Of a DNA stretch of 6,745 nucleotides, positions 1-6,288 are shown piece by piece (position 1 is the stretch's first letter; each line of letters opens with the position of its first letter). This DNA is from CAVSDF01 sp963726715 (GTDB lineage Bacteria; Bacteroidota; Rhodothermia; Rhodothermales; BA12), in contig CAVSDF010000003.1 in assembly GCA_963726715.1 (NCBI GenBank), positions 1-6,745 on the forward strand, read 5' to 3'. The translations under genes and the position numbers were made by a program. A model generated the notes under the pieces. It did not search any database. It had not been told where the DNA came from and saw only the letters and a list, made by a program, of their open reading frames with translations.

Positions 1-154
1 GCAGGGACGTAGGCCGTGGATGCGCGGCGCAGTGGGCGGTGCGTGGGCGAGACGCGCGAGAGAGACGCCTGATGAGCGGCGTCTCTACGGTCCGGATGCC
101 ACCGGCGGTGGCCATCGATCACCGGCGCGGCATCGCCCGAATCGCCGCCCTGGG
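1..154. other. Left-edge stretch without a convincing gene
   Basis: I see no supportable gene here. Several frames are open, but their translations are Arg/Gly/Ala-rich and lack hydrophobic cores or motifs, as expected of stop-poor GC-rich DNA. The only structure is the hairpin at 61-86, annotated separately. A minus-strand gene beginning at an ATG near 115 and running off the left edge cannot be excluded, but its 38 visible residues look non-protein-like. Confidence 0.4.
61..86 (-). terminator. 9-bp hairpin downstream of the minus-strand membrane protein (possible terminator)
   Basis: AGAGACGCC (61-69) and GGCGTCTCT (78-86) form a perfect 9-bp stem with an 8-nt loop. On the minus strand it lies about 70 nt beyond the stop of the 155-571 gene, a plausible place for a transcription terminator. 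No T-tract follows on either strand, so it is not a standard intrinsic terminator and could equally be an incidental hairpin or an mRNA 3'-end stabiliser. Confidence 0.25.
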
Positions 155-571
155 TCACGCCATCGACCCGGCGATGAGGGGCCAGGCGAGGGTGACGAGC
201 AGGGCGGCGAAGCCGACGACGCGCAGGATGGAGGCGAGGCGCATCGAGCGGCGGAAAGCGGGCGGCATCCCGACCGTCCGGCGGTCGCCGCGCACGACGA
301 AGGCGACGAGGAGCACCATCACGCCGCCGAGGAAGACGAGGTGGATCGTCGGCGCGTGCGCGGGCAGGCTGGTGAAGGCCGCCAGCCATCCGCCGACGAG
401 AACGAAGTAGGCGATGAGACCGGCGTAGTTGCGCGACGAGGTCACGAGGTCGACGAAGCGCTGCCGCTCGGCATCGTCGAGACCCCCGAGCGCGCGGCGC
501 ACGAGGTTGCCGGAGACCATGAACGAGGCGATGAAGACGACGAGGCCGGGCAGGAGGGCGAGCAGGGGCAT
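155..571 (-). CDS. Small four-helix membrane protein of unknown function
   Basis: A 138-residue integral membrane protein that I do not recognise. Four hydrophobic segments are visible at about residues 2-22, 47-68, 74-93 and 113-135. Between helices 1 and 2 is a charged loop with LDDAERQRF (31-39). Between helices 3 and 4 is a basic loop rich in Arg (94-111), which suggests that loop faces the cytoplasm. There are no conserved metal ligands, cysteines or enzymatic motifs. I chose the ATG at 571 because the hydrophobic core begins immediately after it. The same frame is open to a GTG at 619, but those 16 extra residues are Cys/Pro/Arg-rich and unlike a protein start. No Shine-Dalgarno is visible. 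It is transcribed away from the feo operon, so the shared intergenic region would serve both directions. Codons are strongly G/C-ended, like the neighbouring genes, and the hydrophobic pattern makes a real gene likely although the function is open. Confidence 0.72.
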   Translation of the reverse strand: MPLLALLPGLVVFIASFMVSGNLVRRALGGLDDAERQRFVDLVTSSRNYAGLIAYFVLVGGWLAAFTSLPAHAPTIHLVFLGGVMVLLVAFVVRGDRRTVGMPPAFRRSMRLASILRVVGFAALLVTLAWPLIAGSMA

Positions 572-684
572 CACGGAGACGGGGCAGGGGAGGGCGGTAC
601 AAGATCGCACACGCCGCACCGCCTGCCGGTGCCGGTGACGAATCGCGCCATCGCGCCCACCGTCGATTCTACATCCGGACGTCT

Positions 685-713
685 GTAGGGGCGGGTCTCA
701 GACCCGCCCCTAC
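685..713. repeat. 29-nt almost perfect GC-rich palindrome (REP-like element)
   Basis: The arms GTAGGGGCGGGTCT (685-698) and AGACCCGCCCCTAC (700-713) are exact reverse complements around a single central C. This would form a very stable hairpin or cruciform. Near-identical GTAGGGGCGGG palindromes are, from general knowledge, common dispersed intergenic repeats in several GC-rich bacteria, so this is probably one copy of a REP-like family. No T-run follows on either strand, so it is not a typical intrinsic terminator. It lies between divergent genes, where a terminator would not be expected. Only one copy is present in the window. Confidence 0.7.
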
Positions 714-819
714 CGTCCACCGGTGGCCCGACGAACGACATCGACACCCGTCGTGGCGCGGGATTCGGCACGGTCGGCAATGCGTCCGTTCCCATCGCCA
801 CCTCCCTGCGCCCACACGT

Positions 820-843
820 CCCACAACCCATCCCCCAAACCCC
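820..843 (-). other. Canonical G-quadruplex motif on the minus strand
   Basis: Read on the minus strand, four G-runs of 4, 5, 3 and 3 are separated by loops TTT, AT and TTGT. This satisfies the usual G3+N1-7 quadruplex rule without mismatches. It lies about 35 bp upstream of the AT-rich feo control region. Folding would occur on the template strand of the feo operon, upstream of the presumed transcription start. The presence of the motif is read directly; whether it folds or regulates anything is unknown. Confidence 0.5.
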
Positions 844-878
844 ATTGCGCGTGAAACTGCGGCGAGGGTGGCGGCTTG

Positions 879-895
879 TTTGGATTGAGTTTAAA
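879..895 (+). promoter_or_regulatory. AT-rich imperfect dyad upstream of feoA: candidate operator/promoter
   Basis: TTTGGATTGAGTTTAAA is a sharp AT-rich island in GC-rich surroundings, directly before the feo operon. It reads as an imperfect 17-bp dyad (5 of 8 pairs match around a central G, with TTT and AAA ends). Its overall look resembles DtxR/IdeR-type iron boxes (TTTAG..-N-..CTAAA), which would fit iron-dependent repression of feo. The 3' part overlaps TAAATTGG (892-899), close to the Bacteroidota -7 box TAnnTTTG (one mismatch), but no TTG lies at the usual 19-21 nt upstream. It could instead be only an AT-rich leader just before a TTG start at 896. The regulator identity is inferred. 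Confidence 0.35.
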
Positions 896-919
896 TTGGA
901 CGCCTCAGACCCCGACGCC

Positions 920-1276
920 GTGTCGCCCGAATTCGCGCTCCCCGTTCTCGACGCATCGCCCGCCCTTCCGATGCTGCCGCTCACCGGCTACCGGAAGGGG
1001 GCGCGCGCGAACGTCGCCTACCTCGGTCACGACGCCGCCGTTGCCGAGCGCCTGCGCACGCTCGGGGTCCGCGAGGGCGCCTGCGTGTGCGTGATGCTGA
1101 ACACCGACAAGTGCATCCTCGCCGTCGACGGCTGCCGCCTCGCGCTCCAACGCGAGGTCGCCCAGCACGTCTACGCCACCGAGTCCACCAGCGCCGACCC
1201 CGCTCCGGACGCCGCTGCCCCCGCCCGCCGCCGCTTCTTCGGACGCCGCGCGGACCAGACCGGACGCCGCGCGTGA
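920..1276 (+). CDS. feoA: FeoA-type protein with four cysteines and a C-terminal tail (first of two)
   Basis: A small cytosolic SH3-like protein of the FeoA family, the partner or regulator of the FeoB ferrous-iron permease. The FeoA core runs from about residue 19 (LPLTGYRKG) to 86. It includes the typical ERLRTLGVREGA turn (43-54) and the closing GCRLALQREVAQHVYA strand-helix (71-86). Cysteines at 55, 57, 65 and 72 cluster in the second half of the barrel, more than a usual FeoA carries. After the core comes a 32-residue Ala/Pro then Arg-rich tail (87-118). The start is uncertain. The frame is open from a TTG at 845; 896 (TTG), 920 (GTG) and 971 (ATG) are alternatives. I chose GTG 920 because codon use looks coding from about 896 onward and the putative control element ends at about 899. 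The 3' end overlaps the second feoA by 4 nt (GTGA), implying translational coupling. Confidence 0.82.
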   Translation: MSPEFALPVLDASPALPMLPLTGYRKGARANVAYLGHDAAVAERLRTLGVREGACVCVMLNTDKCILAVDGCRLALQREVAQHVYATESTSADPAPDAAAPARRRFFGRRADQTGRRA

Positions 1277-1494
1277 CCCTCGCCGACGTTCCGCCCGGAG
1301 CCGCCGCGCGCGTCACCGCCGTCGCCGACGATGCGCCGACGCGGGTGCTCGAGATGGGCGTGCTGCCGGGCGTTCGCGTCGAGGTCGTCCGCCTCGCCCC
1401 CCTCGGCGATCCGATGGACGTGCGCGTGCGCGGCTTCCACCTCTCGCTCCGCCGCGCCGAAGCGGCCTCGGTGACGGTGGAAATCGAGCCCTGA
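1273..1494 (+). CDS. feoA: FeoA-type protein (second of two)
   Basis: A 73-residue protein with the size and shape of a minimal FeoA. It has an opening TLADVPPGAAARVTAV strand pair, the family turn RVLEMGVLPGVRVEVV (about 28-43), a loop LAPLGDPMDVRVRG, and a closing FHLSLRRAEAASVTVE helix-strand. The segment GDPMDVRVRGFHLSLRR corresponds to the GDP.x.v.v.G..laLR stretch seen across FeoA proteins. It acts in the cytosol with FeoB in Fe(II) uptake. The GTG start (1273-1275) overlaps the TGA of the upstream feoA (1274-1276), which fixes the start well and indicates translational coupling. FeoB follows 43 nt downstream. Unlike its upstream sister it has no cysteines and no tail, so the two copies are probably not interchangeable. 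Tandem feoA genes before feoB are known in many bacteria. Confidence 0.88.
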   Translation: MTLADVPPGAAARVTAVADDAPTRVLEMGVLPGVRVEVVRLAPLGDPMDVRVRGFHLSLRRAEAASVTVEIEP

Positions 1495-1537
1495 CCTCCT
1501 CCACATCCGCCAGCGGCGACCCTTCCTCGAACCCCCG

Positions 1538-3746
1538 ATGCGTGACTCCGCGCGCCGCCGGGTGGCCTTCGCGGGCAACCCGAACGTCGGCAAGACGACG
1601 CTCTTCAACACGCTCACGGGCGCCCGCGCGCACGTCGGCAACTACCCCGGCGTGACCGTCGAGCGGCGGGCGGGCGTGCTGCGCGGGCATCCGAGCGTCG
1701 AGATCGTCGACCTTCCCGGCGCCTACAGCCTCGCGCCCCGCAGCGCCGACGAGCGCATCGCCCACGACGTGCTGACGGGCCGGATGAACGGCGAAGCGGC
1801 GCCCGACGTCGTCGTCTGCGTCCTCGACGCCGCCAACCTCGAGCGCAACCTCTACCTCGCCGCGCAGGTGCTCGACCTCGGCCTGCCGACCGTCGTCGCC
1901 CTCAACCAGATCGACGCCGCGGCTGCCGCCGGCATCACGCTCGACGCCGCCGGCCTCAGCGCCGACCTCGGCGTGCCCGTCGTCGCGCTCTCCGCCCGCA
2001 CCGGCGAAGGCGTCGCCGACCTCACCGCCACTGTCCTCGCGCTCTTGGATGGAGCGAACGAGACGGCAACGCCCGACCGCCGTCCCGACTGGCCGCTCCT
2101 GCCACTCGTCGAACCGGAGGTGGCGGCCCTTGCCACCGCGATGGCCGAGGCGCGCCCGGCGTGGCCGCTGCGGCGGGCGCGGGCGGAGGCGCTCTGGGCG
2201 CTCTCGAACGACCTGCTGCTGGCCCCGTGGGCCACGTCCGATCCCGCCGTTCATGCTGCCGCCGCCGAGGGCCGCGCCCGGCTCGACGCCCTCCGCGCGC
2301 CGATCCGGCAGGCCGAGATGATCGCCCGCTACGGCGTCCTCTCCGATGTCGCTGCGCGTCGCACGACGCGGGCGAGCGATGGGGCGGAGACGACTGCGTC
2401 CGACCGCATCGACGCCGTCGTGACGCACCGCGTCTGGGGGCCGCTGATCTTCGTCGCCCTCCTCGGCATCGTCTTCCAGGCCGTCTTCTCGTGGGCAGCG
2501 CCGTTCCAGGACGGCCTCGAAGCTATCGTGGGCGCGCTCGGCGCGGGCGTGCGCACCCTCGTGCCCGCAGGCTGGCTGACGGACCTCGCCGTCGATGGTG
2601 TCATCACGGGTGTCGGAAATGTGCTCGTATTCCTGCCGCAAATTCTGCTGCTGTTCTTCTTCCTCGGATTGATGGAGGACACCGGCTACATGGCGCGCAC
2701 GGCCTTCATCATGGACCGCGTGATGCGGCGCCTCGGCCTCTCCGGCGCGTCGGTCGTGCCGCTGCTGTCGTCGTACGCGTGCGCCATCCCCGGCATCATG
2801 GCCGCCCGGACGCTCCCGAACGAGCGCGACCGTTTGATCACCATCCTCGTCGCGCCGCTCATGTCGTGCTCGGCGCGGCTGCCCGTCTACACCCTGTTCA
2901 TCGCCGCGTTCGTGCCGTCGATTCGGCTCGGCGGCCTCGTCGGGATGCAGGGGCTGGCGATGCTGACGCTCTACCTGATGGGCACGGTGATGGCGTTCGT
3001 AGCGGCGTGGGTGCTGCGGCGCGTGGTGTTCAAGGGCGAGGCGTCGTCGTTCGTGATGGAGCTGCCGCCGTATCGGAGGCCCGAGTGGCGGATGATCTGG
3101 CGGCGGATGACCGAGCGCGCGCGGATGTTTTTCGTGCGCGCGGGCAAGATGATCGTCGGCCTGAGCATCGTCCTCTGGTTCCTCGCCGCCTACCCGAAGG
3201 CCAACGTGGACGTGCCCGCAGGCAGCGCCACGAGCGCGCGGGTCGCTACGGATATCGCGCCGATGGGCACCGATGGGGTGGCTGGGATGGCGGACGCATC
3301 CGCGCCCCGTGCGGCGCAGCGGCAGATCGAGCAGTCGTACATCGGGCGGATCGGACGGGCGATCGAGCCGGTCATGCGGCCGCTCGGCTTCGACTGGAAG
3401 ATCTCGGCGGGCCTCGTGACCGCCTTCGCCGCGCGCGAGGTGATGGTCACCGCCCTCGCCACCCTCTACGGCGTCGCCGACACCGGCGAGGACACCGTCT
3501 CGCTCACCGAGGCTCTCCGCGCCGACCGCGGGGCGGACGGGCGCCCCGTCTACACGCCGCTCGTGGCCGCAAGCCTGCTCGTGTTTTTCGTCTTCGCGCT
3601 CCAGTGCATGAGCACGCTCGCCATCGCGCGCCGCGAGACGAACAGCTGGAAATGGCCCGCCGTGATGTGGACCTACATGTTCGTCCTCGCGTGGGTCTCG
3701 GCCTTCATCGTCTACCAGGGCGGGCGCCTGCTCGGGCTGGGGATGA
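1538..3746 (+). CDS. feoB: Ferrous iron transport protein B (FeoB), probable frameshift at the 3' end
   Basis: Inner-membrane Fe(II) permease with an N-terminal GTPase domain. G motifs: G1 GNPNVGKT (13-20), switch I VGNYPGVTVE (33-42), G3 DLPG (58-61), G4 NQID (123-126), G5 SARTGEG (152-158). A helical GDI-like region follows to about 290, then the pore domain opening with RVWGPLIF. Both Gate repeats are recognisable, with YACAIPG (413-419, conserved Cys415) and MSCSARLPVY (442-451, Cys444). The last helix is YMFVLAWVSAFIVYQGGRLLGLG. The ATG at 1538 sits just before the G1 strand; no Shine-Dalgarno is visible. FeoB proteins usually end at about this GGRLLG. As written, the frame misses the TGA at 3744-3746 and stays open to 4834 with an Arg-rich tail that merely shadows the next gene. 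Removing one G from the run 3739-3742 gives ...LLGLG-stop and a 735-residue protein, normal for FeoB. The end coordinate given assumes that correction. Confidence 0.93.
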
Positions 3747-3908
3747 CGGTCGGGGGGTGCGAGGCGTGTGGGGGAGAGCAGTGGTTGGTGTGCGGATGCG
3801 CGCCGGGTCGGGCAACACGCCGCCGCGCGGGCGGTACTGCGGGCCATGCCCCGCCGGCGACTTCCGCCGACGATTGCGGCACCGTCTTTCCCTTCCCACC
3901 CGCTGCCC
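3747..3908. other. feoB-peptidase intergenic gap
   Basis: A 162-bp gap if feoB ends at 3746. The plus strand is conspicuously G-rich at first (3750-3835), unlike the C-rich coding strand of the flanking genes, which supports it being non-coding. I see no T-tract terminator and no convincing promoter. If feoB truly reads through, this stretch would encode a short Cys-containing tail (see findings). Confidence 0.4.
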
Positions 3909-6072
3909 ATGCACTCCCGCATCTCCCGCGGCCTCGGCCTCGCGCTCCTCGCCAGCGCCGCTGCCGCGCCTGCCCTCCACGCCCAGCCCGCCAATCTCGA
4001 CACCGTCCGCGCCGGCCGGTTCGACAACGGGCGCATGTGGACCTTCGACCAGCCGCCCGCCGCCTACTTCCAAGAGGCCTACGGATTCGCCCCCGACGCG
4101 GCGTGGTTCGAGAAGGCCCGCCTCGGCGCCCTCCGCATCCCCGGATGCACCGCCTCGTTCGTCTCGCCGAACGGCCTCGTCATGACGAACCACCACTGCG
4201 GACGCGACGCCGTCGATGCCGTCGTGCGCCCCGGCGAGAACCTGCTCGACAACGGCTTCTACGCCCGCGCCCTCGCCGACGAGCGCCCCGCGCCCGACTA
4301 CTACGCCGACATGCTCGTCGCCATCGACGACGTGAGCGGCGAGATGGACGCGGCGATGACCGGCGCGCAGACGCCCGCCGAGCGCGCGCAGCGCAGCCAG
4401 GCCGCGAGCCGCGCCCTCGTCGAGCGGATGCAGGCAGCCAAGGGCGAGGGCTACGTCGTGCAGGTGATCCCGCTCTACAACGGCGCCAAGCACTCGGCCT
4501 ACACCTTCCGACGCTTCAGCGACCTTCGCCTCGTCATGACGCCCGAACTCCAGATCGGCTTCTACGGCGGCGACCCCGACAACTTTACCTACCCGCGCTA
4601 CAACCTCGACATGACGTTCTTCCGCGTCTACGAGAACGGGCAGCCCTACCGTCCGCAGCACTACTTCAAGTGGGCGCTCGGCGGATCGAAGGAAGGCGAC
4701 GCGGTCTTCGTCGTCGGCAACCCCGGCTCGACGAACCGCCTCGAACCCGTCTCGATGCTCGAATGGCGGCGCGACGTGCAGGAGAAGGAGCTTCTCTCGT
4801 GGCTGCGCGAGACGATGACGCCGCTCAAGGCTGAGTACGACCGGACCCCGTCGAGCACGCTCCTGAACGACTACTTCGGCCTCTCGAACTCGGAGAAGGC
4901 GTACACGGGGCGCGTGCGCGGCCTCAACGACCCGTACCTCATGCAGCGCCGCCGCGCCGCCGAGGCCAGCTTCCGCGCCGCCAGCCCCGACGGCGCCCGC
5001 GCGCTCGACGCCCTCGCCGCCATCCAGGCCGAGAAGCGCGAGATCGCCGCCGACTACGCCGCCTTCACCGGCTTCAACCCGGCCTCGCCATACACGGCCA
5101 GCACGCTTCGCCGCGCGTTCCTCTACAGCGCGTGGACGGCGCAGAACCGTCCGGCCCAGCTTCGCACGCTCCTCGACGCCGTGCCCAACATGGCGCCCGC
5201 GCTTGAAGCCGAACTCCTGCGCGCCCGCATCCGCCGCCTCCTCGACGCCACCGGCGGCGCCGTCTTCGCGATCGACGGCTCGTCGGCCTCGACGCCCGCC
5301 CAGCAGACCGCCTACATCCTCTCGCAGAGCGTCTTCGCCGACTCGGCGCGCACCGCCGCCGCCCTCGCCGCCGATGCCGGTCTGGAGACCGACCCCGCCG
5401 TGCGCTACGTGAAGAGCTTCATGGAGCGTTTCCAGCGCTACCAGAGCGGCGCCGCAGGCTTCACCGGACGTCAGACGCAGGCCCTCGCCGACCTCGGGCG
5501 CGCCCGCTTCGCCGTCTACGGCTACAACGAACCGCCCGACGCCACCTTCTCGCTCCGCATCGCCGACGGCGTCGTGGCGGGCTACACGTACAACGGCACG
5601 CTCGCGCCCGCCTACACGACCTTCTACGGCCTCTACGAGCGCAACGCCGCGTTCAAGCTGGCGAAGAGCGGCACGCAGGACTGGGCGCTTCCGGCCCGCT
5701 GGCAGACCCCGCCGCGCACGTTCGACATGGCGGCGCCCGTCGACTTCGTCTCGACGAACGACATCATCGGCGGCAACTCGGGCAGCCCGGTGCTGAACAA
5801 GAACCTCGATGTCGTCGGGCTCGTCTTCGACGGCAACATCGAGAGCCTGCCCGGCTCGTTCATCTTCGCACCCGAGACGATGAACCGCACGGTCTCGGTC
5901 GACGTCCGCGGCATGTACGAGGCCATCGACGAGATCTACGACCTCGACCGCATCGCGCCGCGAACTCGCCGACGGTGGGCTCTACCGCACCGAGGCCGAG
6001 GCCGACCGCGTGGCCGCCCCGGTGCGCCGCACGACGCCCGCCCCGCGCCGCCCGGCCCCCCGCCGCAACTGA
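3909..6072 (+). CDS. Secreted S46-family serine dipeptidyl-peptidase (DPP7/DPP11-like), probable frameshift near the 3' end
   Basis: A periplasmic exopeptidase of family S46, which removes dipeptides from peptide N-termini. Residues 1-25 form a signal peptide (Arg4/Arg7, Leu/Ala-rich core, cleavage likely after LHA before Gln26). The chymotrypsin-like triad is visible: His96 in TNHHCG, Asp234 in YPRYNLD, Ser624 in GGNSGSP. N-terminus-binding positions are Asn225, Phe226 and Arg230; Phe replaces the Trp of characterised enzymes. Asp641-Gly642 follow the serine at +17/+18; Gly there is the DPP7-type (hydrophobic P1) state, whereas DPP11 has Arg. An alpha-helical domain lies at about 285-560. 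I chose ATG 3909 because it begins the signal peptide; in-frame starts at 3768 and 3846 would bury it. As written, the frame runs to 6146, inside the terminator. Dropping one base near 5958 restores RIA-RELADGGLYRTEAEADRV and a stop at 6070-6072, giving about 720 residues, normal for S46. The end given assumes this. Confidence 0.92.
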
Positions 6073-6120
6073 CGCGCGGCAGCCGACCCGCTGCACTTCC
6101 TGCGCCGCTCCGGCAGCGCG

Positions 6121-6156
6121 AAGCCTGTCAGGTCTCCCCGACCTGACAGGCTTTTT
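6121..6156 (+). terminator. Intrinsic terminator after the S46 peptidase
   Basis: AAGCCTGTCAGGT (6121-6133) pairs perfectly with ACCTGACAGGCTT (6141-6153) across a 7-nt loop, and one extra C-G pair is possible in the loop. A run of five T (6152-6156) follows. This is a textbook rho-independent terminator for the plus-strand peptidase, 48 nt after the corrected stop at 6072. The stop codon of the uncorrected frame (6144-6146) falls within its 3' arm. The minus strand lacks a matching full T-run beyond the stem, so it acts mainly on the plus strand. Confidence 0.9.
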
Positions 6157-6288
6157 GGTGGACGGCGGGCACGGCTGTCGGGGGACGCCACCGACTCGGC
6201 GGCGGTGGCGAGTGCGTGCGGCCGATTTTCGCGGATCGTGCGCCGTCGCCCGGCCCTCGCCTCCCGTCCTGCACCGTAGGTTTGGGGG
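6157..6288. other. Intergenic gap between the terminator and the HupE-like gene
   Basis: About 130 bp of GC-rich sequence with no credible coding frame. The only AT-rich spots are GATTTTC near 6225 and the TAGGTTTG box at 6277-6284. The last 16 bases, overlapping the start codon (6279-6294), also occur on the minus strand at 826-841. Confidence 0.4.
6277..6284 (+). promoter_or_regulatory. TAnnTTTG-type -7 box immediately upstream of the HupE-like gene
   Basis: TAGGTTTG matches the Bacteroidota sigma-factor -7 consensus TAnnTTTG exactly and ends 4 nt before the ATG at 6289. With the usual spacing, transcription would start at or next to the A of the ATG, giving a leaderless mRNA. No TTG is present about 20 nt upstream, so half of the expected promoter is missing. 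The assignment also depends on the lineage being Bacteroidota-like, which is inferred. Confidence 0.3.

Larger units (their letters stand above)
572..919. other. Divergent intergenic region, structured but without a gene
   Basis: About 350 bp between the minus-strand membrane protein and the feo operon. I see no credible coding sequence: open frames on both strands translate to low-complexity, motif-free peptides. It holds a 29-nt palindrome (685-713), a short palindrome CCACCGGTGG (717-726), a minus-strand G-quadruplex motif (820-843) and an AT-rich dyad (879-895). A minus-strand TAGAAT (positions 666-671) resembles a sigma70 -10 element for the 155-571 gene, but I see no matching -35 element. 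Confidence 0.6.

Noticed and set aside
20..688. A 222-codon plus-strand open frame at the left edge
   Set aside because: Its product is almost entirely Gly/Glu/Asp/Arg/His. The opposite strand carries a clear four-helix membrane protein.
685..713. Palindrome as an intrinsic terminator
   Set aside because: There is no T-tract on either strand, and the position between divergent genes does not call for one.
571..984. A minus-strand open frame spanning the intergenic palindrome and G-quadruplex
   Set aside because: It crosses the palindrome and feoA, has no coherent fold signal and looks like translated repeat sequence. It was treated as non-coding.
1313..4036. A 907-codon open frame on the minus strand opposite feoB
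   Set aside because: The translation is Arg/His/Asp/Glu-rich with no hydrophobic core or motif. It mirrors the codon bias of feoB on the other strand, as expected in GC-rich DNA.
2161..4185. A 674-codon plus-strand open frame overlapping feoB in another frame
   Set aside because: It is an Arg/Ala/Gly-rich shadow of feoB with no recognisable domain; feoB in its own frame has all the GTPase and pore motifs.
3705..4661. A 318-codon minus-strand open frame opposite the S46 gene
   Set aside because: It is Val/Gly/Glu/Arg-rich, lacks motifs, and lies fully opposite a well-supported gene.
3747..4834. FeoB read-through to 4834 as a genuine C-terminal domain
   Set aside because: Beyond the first 20 or so residues it is Arg/Pro-rich and exactly shadows the S46 gene, whose own frame shows signal peptide and catalytic motifs. 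A 900-nt functional overlap is implausible.
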